From: Phototrophicus methaneseepsis
GTDB lineage: Bacteria > Chloroflexota > Anaerolineae > Aggregatilineales > Phototrophicaceae
Length of the DNA stretch: 64,000 nucleotides
Assembly: GCF_015500095.1 (NCBI RefSeq)
Contig: NZ_CP062983.1
Location: 3,968,001-4,032,000, forward strand
Direction: 5' to 3'
Shown: in pieces, positions 50,894-60,154 of the stretch
How positions within the stretch are numbered: position 1 is the stretch's first letter
Layout of the letters: each line of letters starts with the position of its first letter
Program-made: the position numbers and the translations under genes
Notes under the pieces: model-generated
Told to the model about the DNA's origin: nothing
Database searches by the model: none
What the model saw: the letters and a program-made list of their open reading frames with translations, nothing else

Positions 50894-53059
50894 TTAAGAC
50901 TCCTGGCTATCTGCCATTGGCGTAGGCGTGGGCAAATAACCGCCGAGTTGGGCCGGCTCGTAGATTTCCAGCATCGCATCCAGCCAGCTCAGGCCATCTG
51001 GTTTATAGAACATCCAGAAGAAGCGTGTATTTGCGTTTGCACGCCAGTTACTACCCGCTGCCACGCGTTCCCAACCATAATCTGCCGCAATCTGCGTGAA
51101 ATCAACATAATAGCCAGAAGGCACCTCAGAACGTAAGCGCCCACCCTGGTTATAGGTCTCAATATCCTGGCCCAGGCTGAGGAAATCCCACGGCATCCGG
51201 CGCAGTGGCTCGCCCAATTGCCCAGACTGTAAATCATCATCAACGCGCAAGAAAACCCGCCAATACGTCTGGCCGCTGGGGTCGCTATCTTCGCGCACAA
51301 CTTCAATCTCTGGCGGGAAGCCCAGGAGCGCATTGCTATCAATCGAAAAAGCGCGCCCCGTTTTGTGCCAGTTCCGGTTATCAACGCCTGGCTCACCAAG
51401 GCGGTTAATATCCCAGAAGAGTTCGTCCATCTGTGCCAGGAAGTCCCACCCTGTTTCTTCTGCCAGGCGCTCGCGGAATGCGTTGAATGAATCATTGACA
51501 GCATCACTCAGGTAATCATTCTGCACTTGCGTATTCGGGATGGACTGTAACCCGACCAGGTCCAGGCTTCTGGGCTGTATGCGCTCTTCGTACAATGGCT
51601 CCGTGACAGCCAGATCAACACCGCCCGCATTGACAATCGCTGGTGGCAGAGCACGATCAACCCAGGTGGGATGCGATGCACCAAAGGGCACTTCGCTGAT
51701 GATCAGCGGTGCGCCGCCTGTGCCATATGGCACCACATAGATAAACGCGCGATTGCCATCAATTGAATCCGCGATGTAAGCGAGACCAAGCCCATCAGGG
51801 GACCACGTCGGCGTGCGGCCAATACTCACCACATGCCCTGCCCCTGGGGAATCCGCATCAATGACGTAAACCTGCTCACGGCCCTGTTCCCAGGCACTAT
51901 AAGCGATGAGGTTGCCATCTGGGCTCCAGGCTGGATAATCTTCATCAATTTCCGGCGTTTGGGACAGGTTGCGCGTTTCCTGGGTGTCCAGATCAAATAG
52001 GTAAATATCCTGGTTGCCTTCTCGCCAGCTCACAAACGCAATTTGCCGCCCCGTAGGGGACCACACCGGCGAAAAATCCGGTGCCGGGTCTGTGGTCAGG
52101 CGTATAACAGATGTGCCATCAATCCGCCGCGCCACAATATCGAGGTTGCCTTCCTGGTAGCTTTCGGAGACAACCCATTGCCCATCATCGCTCCAACTGG
52201 GCCGCGCCTGGAAAGCCAGGTCATACGTCAACCGCTGGACATTCGCGCTAGGGTCTGTCCCGGGTGCATCCATATCATAAAAGTAGAGTTCCCAGTTTCC
52301 ATCGCGATGAGACGCAAAGGCCATACGATTTCCCTGGAGATTCCACATTGGGTCACGGTCATCAGTCGCGCTACTAATGAGACGGATCGGGTTGCGTGTG
52401 CCGACCTCAACAGCCCAAATATCCGTTTGGGCACGCTCACGAACCGTAAACGCGATCGAACCACCCACTTGTAATACTTCCGGTACGGTCGTCGCGGTAG
52501 GGATCGGGGTTGCAATCGACGCAAGGCCAAGCCCTTCTTGCGTGGGAATTGAAGTCGCATCCAATATGAAGGCATCCGCGCCGACGCCAGCCACACTTGC
52601 AACGGGCGTGACCGTCCGAGATTGGTCTGTCGCGAAGAGAATGGCAATAACTGCCACCGCGCCCAACACCAATACCAGGAAGCTCAAGCGGCGGTTTTGA
52701 ATTTTAAGGGGGTCTTCTGTCACAATGACATCGACTTCAGCGCGGGCAGCACGCCGAGCCATCACGGTCGTTACCTGGCGAGCGCCCTGTTTGCCACCGA
52801 CGCCAACGCGTCTGGCGACATAACCAGCCCCACCAAACAGACGGATCACAAGACGATATATGCCACGTAAAAGCCACCACAGCACGCCGAAAATCGCCGC
52901 AAAGACCGCTATCACTACGCTAAATAGAGCGCCTAAAACACGGCGCACAATCACCAGTAGCGATTCACCACTGCCCAACAACCATTCATGCAGGAAATCT
53001 GCCCCTTTAAGCAGCAGCATCCCTATTCGGTCTGTTAAGCGATAAGCGCGTAGCAGCAT
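50894..53059 (-). CDS. TolB-like beta-propeller protein with N-terminal membrane anchor
   Basis: 721 residues. Hydrophobic segments at about 35-75 and 130-147 anchor the N-terminus. Residues about 200-480 form PD40-type repeats (WSPDG motifs: SYNPSWSDDGQWV-like, PVWSPTGRQIAF, PAWSPDGNLIAY, PTWSPDGLGLAY). The C-terminal 240 residues are a helical/beta region without a recognised family. It forms an operon with the M23 peptidase gene, so the two may act together at the wall. Confidence 0.85.
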   Translation of the reverse strand: MLLRAYRLTDRIGMLLLKGADFLHEWLLGSGESLLVIVRRVLGALFSVVIAVFAAIFGVLWWLLRGIYRLVIRLFGGAGYVARRVGVGGKQGARQVTTVMARRAARAEVDVIVTEDPLKIQNRRLSFLVLVLGAVAVIAILFATDQSRTVTPVASVAGVGADAFILDATSIPTQEGLGLASIATPIPTATTVPEVLQVGGSIAFTVRERAQTDIWAVEVGTRNPIRLISSATDDRDPMWNLQGNRMAFASHRDGNWELYFYDMDAPGTDPSANVQRLTYDLAFQARPSWSDDGQWVVSESYQEGNLDIVARRIDGTSVIRLTTDPAPDFSPVWSPTGRQIAFVSWREGNQDIYLFDLDTQETRNLSQTPEIDEDYPAWSPDGNLIAYSAWEQGREQVYVIDADSPGAGHVVSIGRTPTWSPDGLGLAYIADSIDGNRAFIYVVPYGTGGAPLIISEVPFGASHPTWVDRALPPAIVNAGGVDLAVTEPLYEERIQPRSLDLVGLQSIPNTQVQNDYLSDAVNDSFNAFRERLAEETGWDFLAQMDELFWDINRLGEPGVDNRNWHKTGRAFSIDSNALLGFPPEIEVVREDSDPSGQTYWRVFLRVDDDLQSGQLGEPLRRMPWDFLSLGQDIETYNQGGRLRSEVPSGYYVDFTQIAADYGWERVAAGSNWRANANTRFFWMFYKPDGLSWLDAMLEIYEPAQLGGYLPTPTPMADSQES

Positions 53060-53311
53060 ACGATCTGTATCCTAAAGATTGTCACAATGTAGGAAATTCT
53101 AAAAGACCTTACAGAATGCGATTGTACTGTCAAAAGCATTCCTCAGCAATCGTACTTCTCAGCCAGTTAAAGAGGGATTTTATAACCTGCCAGTAAGGAT
53201 TTTGTGCCAGACTGTGGCATCTTTCGCTTACCAAAGTTGTATTACGGACTATACTCTAGGGTAATGCAACCGTCATAAGAGCGATTTTATCCAATAAGGT
53301 GGGGTACAAGC

Positions 53312-54580
53312 ATGTTGGTGAAAACCCAATTCCGTCATTTGCTGCGCATAACTATCCTGGCGTTGATTGGCTTCATTCTGCCATTTAGCGCGATCGCACA
53401 GGATAATCAACTTACACACGTCGTCGAACCAGGCGACAACCTTTACCGTATTTCACTTCGCTACGGCATTGATATGGATGCTCTGGCAGAAGCCAACGGC
53501 CTGGAAACACTGCAAAATATCTATCCTGGGCAGTCACTCGTCATCCCAGGAATGGAAGCAGCAGATTCCGGCCTGGAAGTGGATAACCCACTGGTGGCCG
53601 CGACCCCCATTTTACATACCGTCCAACGCGGCGAGTCGCTGACCACTATCGCGAATAAATATGGCATTACTGTGCAGCAAATCCTGGATGCGAACAATAT
53701 CGCCAATGCCAACCGCATCAACCCCGGCGATGAGCTACAAATCTGGTCTATGGAAGTCTCGGATACAACAGCAATCGCGACAGACATCCCGGCCAGCACA
53801 AGCACGTTTACCCATACCGTACAGCCCGGCGAATATCTTTATCAGATCGCTCGCGCCTATAACGTCTCCTGGACGACCGTTGCTGAACTGAACGGCATCA
53901 CAGACCCCAACCACATCACACCCGGCACAGAGTTGCTCATCCCAGAAGCACAGGAAACAGTGGCAGATACCACAACAGATACAACCACTGAAACAATCGA
54001 AGCTGGGCCATCTGCAACCCATATCGTACAGGCAGGTGAACATCTCTCCCAGATTGCCCAACAGTACGGCGTTCCATGGACGACGATCGCACAAGCAAAT
54101 AACATTGCGGACCCCAACACTGTCTATGCCGGTATGGAGTTGACTATCCCCGGCGCGACGGAAAGCCTCAGCCTCGGCATTATCGCGGATACACTGGCAG
54201 CAACAGCACCGGGCGCATACGTAGGCACCGGGCGCGAATTGGTGGTGCGCTTAAGTACGCAAACAGCCTATGCTTATGAAGATGGCTACCTCATGAAAAG
54301 CTCGGTTGTTTCTACAGGGTTGCCCGCCACACCAACCGTACAGGGTGATTATAAAGTGTACGTGAAGTATGAATCCCAGACGATGAGCGGCCCGGGCTAC
54401 TATCTCCCTGGTGTCCCCTGGGTGATGTATTTCTACAAAGGCTATGGCTTCCATGGGACGTATTGGCACAACAATTTCGGCAATCCGATGAGCCACGGCT
54501 GCGTCAATATGAACAATGATGATGCCAAGTGGTTCTATGACTTCGCATCAGTGGGGACGCCAGTACACATCATCTATTAG
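53312..54580 (+). CDS. secreted LysM-L,D-transpeptidase
   Basis: 422 residues. Signal peptide (cleavage near AIAQD), four LysM peptidoglycan-binding domains (about 34-80, 100-147, 165-209, 235-280), and a YkuD domain (about 305-422) with HGTYWHNNFGNPMSHGCVNM holding the catalytic Cys and His. It cross-links peptidoglycan or attaches proteins to it through 3-3 bonds. A GGTGGGG sequence precedes the ATG. It is the last gene before the bidirectional terminator. Confidence 0.95.
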   Translation: MLVKTQFRHLLRITILALIGFILPFSAIAQDNQLTHVVEPGDNLYRISLRYGIDMDALAEANGLETLQNIYPGQSLVIPGMEAADSGLEVDNPLVAATPILHTVQRGESLTTIANKYGITVQQILDANNIANANRINPGDELQIWSMEVSDTTAIATDIPASTSTFTHTVQPGEYLYQIARAYNVSWTTVAELNGITDPNHITPGTELLIPEAQETVADTTTDTTTETIEAGPSATHIVQAGEHLSQIAQQYGVPWTTIAQANNIADPNTVYAGMELTIPGATESLSLGIIADTLAATAPGAYVGTGRELVVRLSTQTAYAYEDGYLMKSSVVSTGLPATPTVQGDYKVYVKYESQTMSGPGYYLPGVPWVMYFYKGYGFHGTYWHNNFGNPMSHGCVNMNNDDAKWFYDFASVGTPVHIIY

Positions 54581-54614
54581 TCGTGTTTCCCTAGTCACTG
54601 ACCCATCAAAACAC

Positions 54615-54645
54615 AAAAGCGGCAGATAGGCATCTGCCGCTTTTT
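54615..54645. terminator. bidirectional terminator
   Basis: AGCGGCAGAT (54618-54627), loop AGGC, ATCTGCCGCT (54632-54641), flanked by A and T runs. Serves the L,D-transpeptidase (plus) and the HD gene (minus). Confidence 0.95.
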
Positions 54646-54665
54646 GAGTACCTCGCCAGGACATA

Positions 54666-55235
54666 TTAAGCCAGTGAGCCGTCAAGTTCCAGTTCAGCGG
54701 CATGTTCCTGCATTGCTTTCAGCACCAGCGGCACATGAAATTCCCACAGATCCACGCCGAGCACCTCACAGCCCTGCTCCACATCCTCACGATTGACGCC
54801 AGCCGCAAAAGCCGGGGTTTTCCATTTTTTGCGAATTGATTTGATAGCGACATCCCGAATATCTTTGCTAGGACGTACCAGCGCTGTGGCGGTAATCAAC
54901 CCGGTAAGTTCATCAACAGCATAAAGTGCCTTGTCGCGCAGCGTGACGCGCATATCAGCAGCTAATGGGCCATGGCTCAGAATCGTGTTGATGTCTTCTT
55001 CGGCTAGGCCGCGTTCCCGCAAAATAGGCGCGCCATCCATCGGGTGTTGCTCCAGCGTCGGGTGAATTTCCCAATCAAAATCATGCAATAAACCCACCAA
55101 CCCCCAGGAATCCGGATCTTCGCCGTAATGCTCGGCATAAGCACGCATAGCATACTCAACAGAGAGCATATGCTTACGCAGGCTATCTGATTCCACAAAT
55201 TCACAGACAATTCCCCAGGCTGTTTCTCGGTCCAT
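54666..55235 (-). CDS. HD-domain phosphohydrolase-like protein
   Basis: 189 residues. HD-type metal site: H22 (in RKHMLSVEYAM), H51-D52 (in LLHDFDWE), a further His in TLEQHP, and SHGPLA. Resembles small YfbR/HDIG-type phosphohydrolases acting on nucleotides or tRNA ends. The substrate is unknown. It lies 5 bases downstream of the GNAT gene, so the two are co-transcribed. Confidence 0.85.
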   Translation of the reverse strand: MDRETAWGIVCEFVESDSLRKHMLSVEYAMRAYAEHYGEDPDSWGLVGLLHDFDWEIHPTLEQHPMDGAPILRERGLAEEDINTILSHGPLAADMRVTLRDKALYAVDELTGLITATALVRPSKDIRDVAIKSIRKKWKTPAFAAGVNREDVEQGCEVLGVDLWEFHVPLVLKAMQEHAAELELDGSLA

Positions 55236-55240
55236 ACCCT

Positions 55241-55693
55241 TTACTCCAATGTTTTCAGCATATGCATATAGTGAAATTCAACCTCGCCCAGCCTGAAAAT
55301 CTCAATCTCTTGCTGAACGTAGCCGAGTTGCTCATAAAATGGAATGCCATTAAGCGATGCCTCAATGCGAATCGACGGCAGCGCCTGCTCACGGGCGACA
55401 TCTTCCAGCGCAGCCATGACACGCCGACCGATCCCCTGCCGATGATAAGCCGGATCAATATAGACACGCTTAATCTCACTCTCTAACAGCATGCCCATCC
55501 CCACAACCTGCCCCTCAAGAACATCAACAACAGCCTGCCCTTTTGCGGCGTCGCTCAGGATACCTTTCGGCGTGGCTTCGTCTATCACAAACTGCATCGC
55601 AGCCGTATTCATACCCTGCATCAACGGGATACAACGCCGCACGAGGGCGGAACACGCAGTGGCATCTTCTGGTTGGAAAAATCGGATTGTCAT
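55241..55693 (-). CDS. GNAT-family N-acetyltransferase
   Basis: 150 residues, acetyl-CoA binding motif A: VYIDPAYHRQGIGRRVMAAL (Gln-x-x-Gly-x-Gly/Arg). The C-terminal part (IRIEASLNGIPFYEQLGYVQ) is the usual final strand-helix. The substrate is unknown. First gene of a pair with the HD protein. Confidence 0.88.
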   Translation of the reverse strand: MTIRFFQPEDATACSALVRRCIPLMQGMNTAAMQFVIDEATPKGILSDAAKGQAVVDVLEGQVVGMGMLLESEIKRVYIDPAYHRQGIGRRVMAALEDVAREQALPSIRIEASLNGIPFYEQLGYVQQEIEIFRLGEVEFHYMHMLKTLE

Positions 55694-55741
55694 CGTTACT
55701 ATTACCGGACTACGCGGTTACCCTGCTGCCAACGTGCTTTG

Positions 55742-55775
55742 TAATCAAAAGGGGCGTGATCATCATCACACCCCT
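55742..55775 (-). terminator. terminator of fumC
   Basis: On the minus strand AGGGGTGTGAT (55765-55775) pairs with ATCACGCCCCT (55750-55760; one G-U pair) over a four-base loop, followed by TTTTGATT. Confidence 0.8.
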
Positions 55776-55833
55776 CAGAGTATAGCTCAGTTTATGCAAC
55801 GCATTTAATGCCGTTACAACTTTTTGAAAACCG

Positions 55834-57234
55834 TTATTCGGCGATGCCGCCTTCGGTCATCTTGCGCGCATCCAAGGCCTTATCGAGTTCTTCCTCGGTC
55901 ATCAGGCCCAGTTCCAGCACAACTTGGCGGACACTCTTGCTTTCCGCCAGAGACGTCTTGGCAACCTTCGCACCATTGTTATAGCCGATGATCGGGTTCA
56001 GTGCGGTAACGAGAATCGGATTCTTGGAGAGCCAGCTCTCGGCGTTTTCACGGTTCACAACCAGACCAACCATCAATTTGTCGGTGAAGGCACGTACAGA
56101 ACCAATCACGACCTGCATCATCTCATTCAAATTGTGGGAGATGATCGGCATCATGACATTCAGCTCGAACTGCCCTGCCGCACCAGCCATATTTACAGCC
56201 GTATCATTGCCCATAACATGATACATGGACTGATTCAGCATTTCCGCTAAGACCGGGTTTACCTTGCCAGGCATAATGGAGGAACCTGGCTGAACCGTTG
56301 GGCATGTCAGCTCAGCAATACCCGTTGTCGGGCCAGCGGAAAGCAGACGAACATCGTTCGCAATACGGGTGAAGTCATTGGCAACATTGCGCAGCGCAGC
56401 GCTAAAGAACACCGGGTCCTGCATCGACTGCATGGACTCGAACAGGTTATCACTCTCATACAGTTGAATGCCCGTCAGTTCGGTGAGCTTCTTCACCATG
56501 CGGCTGTGATATTCTGGGTGAGCATTCAGACCTGTACCAGCAGCCGTACCGCCGATGCCCAAACGACGCAGACCTTCTGCGGCGAAGGTGACTTTCTCAA
56601 TCTGGCGTTCAATTGCTTTGGCCCATGCGCCGACTTCCTGCCCAAGGCGCACCGGTACGGCATCCTGCAAATGGGTACGACCCGTCTTGACGATGTCGTC
56701 CCATTCTGCGGCCTTCTGGTAGGTCACATCGACGAAATGCTGCAAAGTGTCGATGAGTTCTTCGAAGCGCCACAACACACCCAGGCGAATTGCCGTCGGA
56801 ATGGTATCGTTGGTGCTCTGTGCCATATTGACGTGATCGTTCGGGTGCACCGGCTTTTCTTTATCTTCCAGCGAGTAGCCCAGGATCTGATTCGCACGGT
56901 TCGCCATGACTTCGTTGACGTTCATATTGTGGCTGGTGCCCGCCCCTGCCTGGAACGGATCGACCACAAATTGGTCACGATGTTCGCCATTGAGGATTTC
57001 CTCACCGGCCTGAATGATGGCATCCGCAACTTGGGGGTCCAGTAAGCCCATTTCTTTGTGAACTTCGGCAGCGGCCCGTTTAATAAGCACCATGCTCCAG
57101 ATAAATGCAGGCCATGGCTTCATCCCTGTAATCGGGAAGTTCTGGACAGCACGCTGTGTCTGGGCTGCATAAAGTGCATTTTGGGGAACGCGTACTTCTC
57201 CAATAGAGTCTTTTTCTACGCGAAATTCGGTCAT
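55834..57234 (-). CDS. fumC: class II fumarate hydratase
   Basis: 466 residues, AAAGGAG about nine bases upstream of the ATG. Hydrates fumarate to malate in the TCA cycle. The signature GSSIMPGKVNPVL, TGRTHLQDAVPVRLGQE (catalytic His) and a VTALNPIIGY segment favour fumarase over aspartase, whose equivalent regions read MGRTQLQD and TYLNPFIG. An aspartase-type function is not fully excluded. It stands alone between sodA and the GNAT gene. Confidence 0.87.
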   Translation of the reverse strand: MTEFRVEKDSIGEVRVPQNALYAAQTQRAVQNFPITGMKPWPAFIWSMVLIKRAAAEVHKEMGLLDPQVADAIIQAGEEILNGEHRDQFVVDPFQAGAGTSHNMNVNEVMANRANQILGYSLEDKEKPVHPNDHVNMAQSTNDTIPTAIRLGVLWRFEELIDTLQHFVDVTYQKAAEWDDIVKTGRTHLQDAVPVRLGQEVGAWAKAIERQIEKVTFAAEGLRRLGIGGTAAGTGLNAHPEYHSRMVKKLTELTGIQLYESDNLFESMQSMQDPVFFSAALRNVANDFTRIANDVRLLSAGPTTGIAELTCPTVQPGSSIMPGKVNPVLAEMLNQSMYHVMGNDTAVNMAGAAGQFELNVMMPIISHNLNEMMQVVIGSVRAFTDKLMVGLVVNRENAESWLSKNPILVTALNPIIGYNNGAKVAKTSLAESKSVRQVVLELGLMTEEELDKALDARKMTEGGIAE

Positions 57235-57320
57235 AAAAGGGTCTCCTTTAGAAGAGAATATTGGGTTTTACCTCGCTGAAGCATGGACGCTAACGGCCTA
57301 TGCCAGCGACATTCGTAAAC

Positions 57321-57347
57321 AAAAAGGACGTTACTATTGTAACGTCC
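57321..57347 (-). terminator. terminator of sodA
   Basis: GGACGTTAC (57326-57334), loop TATT, GTAACGTCC (57339-57347); on the minus strand TTTTTGTTT follows. Confidence 0.9.
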
Positions 57348-57407
57348 CTCTGTTGTCTTGTGAATGTACTGACACTCACATGATGACAAATAGTCCGCTA
57401 GTACCTG

Positions 57408-58013
57408 CTATTTAGCAGCAGCGTACAGTTCTGCGACCTTATCCCAATTCACAACGTTCCACCAAGCATCAATGTATGCCGGGCGACGGTTCTGATAATT
57501 GAGATAGTAAGCATGTTCCCAGACGTCTAGGCCCAGGATCGGCGTCTTGCCATCAGAAAGCGGGTTGTCCTGGTTTGGTGTGCTCACGATATCGAGCTTG
57601 CCACCATCGACAACCAACCAACCCCAACCACTACCGAACTGACCACCAGCCGCAGCAGCGAACTTTTCCTTGAAGGCATCAAAGCTACCGAAAGCGCTGT
57701 TGATCGCTTCAGCGAGTTCACCAGTCGGCTCACCGCCACCATCCGGGGACATAACGACCCAGAACAGGTTGTGATTGTAGAAGCCGCCACCGTTGTTACG
57801 GACAGCCGTCTTCTTATCAGCAGGCAGTGCGTCCAGGTTGCTGAGAATTTCTTCAATGCTCTTGCTTTCGAATTCAGTGCCTGCAAGCGCATCGTTCAAC
57901 TTGGTGGTATAACCCGTATGGTGCTTTTCGTAGTGGACTTCCATCGTATCAGCGCCGATATGCGGAGCTAGCGCATCTTTCGCGTAAGGGAGTGCGACCT
58001 TCTCAAATGCCAT
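57408..58013 (-). CDS. sodA: Fe/Mn-family superoxide dismutase, Mn-type
   Basis: 201 residues. Metal ligands H27, H81, D163 and H167 (the last two in [10 protein letters not shown]). Gly before the second ligand ([10 protein letters not shown]) and Gln at the Mn-type position (STPNQDNP) point to a manganese enzyme, though cambialistic use is possible. Removes superoxide. No signal peptide, so cytosolic. It is expressed from its own short transcription unit. Confidence 0.95.
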   Translation of the reverse strand: MAFEKVALPYAKDALAPHIGADTMEVHYEKHHTGYTTKLNDALAGTEFESKSIEEILSNLDALPADKKTAVRNNGGGFYNHNLFWVVMSPDGGGEPTGELAEAINSAFGSFDAFKEKFAAAAGGQFGSGWGWLVVDGGKLDIVSTPNQDNPLSDGKTPILGLDVWEHAYYLNYQNRRPAYIDAWWNVVNWDKVAELYAAAK

Positions 58014-58250
58014 ATTGTGTTACTCCTTGTGTGTGAATACTCCAAGTATTACGTCTCTTATTTTAACACATCCACCCAGACATCGGATAAAAACTGTCCT
58101 TTTGTACAATGAGAGTACTCTGAGTAATCCGTCTAAATTTCATATAAAGTCGTTGCATGCCGTTAAGTCCTCATTGAGGCGCGCTTGGGCCTATAGGATT
58201 CGTCACTGAACCGTTATACTGTCACCTGATTCGATAGCCTATTTTCTAGT

Positions 58251-59222
58251 ATGAATTGGAAGCCGCTTTTGGCATCGCAACCTGTTCCCATGACCACAAA
58301 AGCGATCCCTCGTAACCTGCCTTTTATCCTGGCGATAGGGATTTTATCTGTCTCAGCATCCGCTATTTTTATCCGCTATGCACAGGCAGAAGGCGTTCCT
58401 TCGCTGCTCATTGCGGCTGCCCGTCTCGTGATCGCAACAATCGTGTTGACGCCACCCGTCATACGGCATCATCTACCCCAAGTACGCAGCCTGCAGACGA
58501 AGGATCTGCTGCTGGCGCTGCTTGGGGGTGTTTTCCTGGCGATTCACTTCATCGCCTGGGTGACCTCGCTGGAATATACCAGCGTGATGGTCAGCGTGGT
58601 GATTGTCACCACATCACCTATCTGGGTAGCCGTATTAGAAGGCATCTTTTTACGCGTGCTGCCTTCTCGCCAGGTAACGATCGGCCTGCTGGTCGCCATT
58701 GGCGGCGGTTTGCTGATTGGCATGGGCGGCACATCATCATCAGCGCCCATACAAGCCAACCGGGAACTCATCGGCGGATTGTTATCCCTCATTGGGGCGA
58801 TTGCAGTTGCTGTGTATCTCGTGATTGGCCGCAAATTGCGCGCCACACTGCCCATTATTCCGTATATCTGGCTGGTTTATGGTTTCGGCGGCATCGTCCT
58901 GACGGCCATCCTCGTCCTGACCCAGACGCCGATTGTCGGCTATACGCCAGTCGCCTATCTACTTCTGTTGGCGATGGCCCTCTTCCCACAACTAATCGGC
59001 CATTCCTCACTGAATTATGCCGTTGGCTATCTTTCAGCAACATTCGTCGGCTTGCTCACCCAGCTTGAGCCGATTGGGAGCGCCTTATTGGCCTTCCTTC
59101 TCTTTGGAGAAGTCCCTCAACCCGTTCAGATTGTCGGTAGCGCCATCATCTTAGGTGGCGTCATCCTCGCAACGTTGGCACGTACCTCATCTGACAAACA
59201 AAAACGAGAGCCTTCAACGTGA
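58251..59222 (+). CDS. EamA/DMT-family transporter
   Basis: 323 residues, ten predicted membrane segments, two EamA repeats (GVFLAIHFIAWVTSLEYTSV in the first, LTQLEPIGSALLAFLLFGEVP in the second). Small-molecule exporter; the substrate is unknown. An ATG at 58290 could be the start instead. The stop overlaps the GTG start of a paralogue by four bases (GTGA). Confidence 0.9.
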   Translation: MNWKPLLASQPVPMTTKAIPRNLPFILAIGILSVSASAIFIRYAQAEGVPSLLIAAARLVIATIVLTPPVIRHHLPQVRSLQTKDLLLALLGGVFLAIHFIAWVTSLEYTSVMVSVVIVTTSPIWVAVLEGIFLRVLPSRQVTIGLLVAIGGGLLIGMGGTSSSAPIQANRELIGGLLSLIGAIAVAVYLVIGRKLRATLPIIPYIWLVYGFGGIVLTAILVLTQTPIVGYTPVAYLLLLAMALFPQLIGHSSLNYAVGYLSATFVGLLTQLEPIGSALLAFLLFGEVPQPVQIVGSAIILGGVILATLARTSSDKQKREPST

Positions 59223-60154
59223 CACTAAGCCATACTCAACGACAGCAAACTTCACGCTTTGGGAACCCCTATCTCTTCCTGGTCGTTACCGTCGTCGCCT
59301 TTTCCTTTGCAGCGGTGTTGGTCAGGCAAACACAAAATGCAGGCATGGATTCGCTCACTATATCAGCGGGACGACTCTTACTGACTGCACTGATCCTGAC
59401 GCCCGTCGTGCTCTCCCGCTATCTTGATGAATTGCGCGACATGCGGCGGATCGCCATTGCCGGGGCGATGCTGGCCGGGTGCTTCCAGAGCGTGCAATTC
59501 ATGGCAATGAGCATCTCGCTGGAATATACGTCCGTGGTGGTCAACCAGATGATCATCAACACAGCCCCGGTATGGATTGCCCTACTGGAAGTAACCATCC
59601 TGAAGCAGCGCTTTTCGCGCCCGCTCTACATCGGTATCGCCGTCGCTTTTGTCGGTGGCTTTATCATCGCCATCAGCAGTGGCAGCTCGACCAGCGGCCC
59701 CAACCCGGAACTCGGCAACCTCATCGCGTTTGCCGGGGCTATCGGTGCATCGTTGTATATCTTCTCTGGCCGTGTAAATCGGGCACGGATTTCAATTATT
59801 CCGTATATGTGGATGGTGAATTTAACTGGGGGGACAATCTGTCTGATGGTGGCACTCATCACGCAGCAGCCAATACTGGGCTACACAACCAACGCTTACC
59901 TCTGGCTATTGGTTACAACGCTGGTGCCACAGCTTATCGGCCATACATCAATGAATTACGTCGTGGGTTATTTGCCAGCGACGATTACATCGCTGGCGAA
60001 TCAACTTGTGGTGGTGACATCTGGCATATTGGCGTTTTTGTTCTTCAGCGAACTACCAACAGTGCTGGAAATACTGGGCATCTTCATTGTCATCTCAGGG
60101 GTGACAATGGCCATCGTGGCTCAGGCACGCTCACGGCGCAAGCGAAAGACCTAG
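59219..60154 (+). CDS. EamA/DMT-family transporter
   Basis: 311 residues, ten membrane segments. Sequence runs parallel to its upstream neighbour: MAMSISLEYTSVVV here against ITSLEYTSVMVSV there, and PQLIGHTSMNYVVGYL against PQLIGHSSLNYAVGYL. The pair is a tandem duplication; translation is coupled by a GTGA overlap. They may work as a heterodimer. Its 3' end overlaps the convergent SBP gene by 24 bases. Confidence 0.9.
   Translation: MTLSHTQRQQTSRFGNPYLFLVVTVVAFSFAAVLVRQTQNAGMDSLTISAGRLLLTALILTPVVLSRYLDELRDMRRIAIAGAMLAGCFQSVQFMAMSISLEYTSVVVNQMIINTAPVWIALLEVTILKQRFSRPLYIGIAVAFVGGFIIAISSGSSTSGPNPELGNLIAFAGAIGASLYIFSGRVNRARISIIPYMWMVNLTGGTICLMVALITQQPILGYTTNAYLWLLVTTLVPQLIGHTSMNYVVGYLPATITSLANQLVVVTSGILAFLFFSELPTVLEILGIFIVISGVTMAIVAQARSRRKRKT

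Noticed and set aside
55834-57234. Aspartate ammonia-lyase for the fumC gene
   Set aside because: The GRTHLQD and TALNPIIGY forms are those of fumarase; aspartase has GRTQLQD and YLNPFIG.
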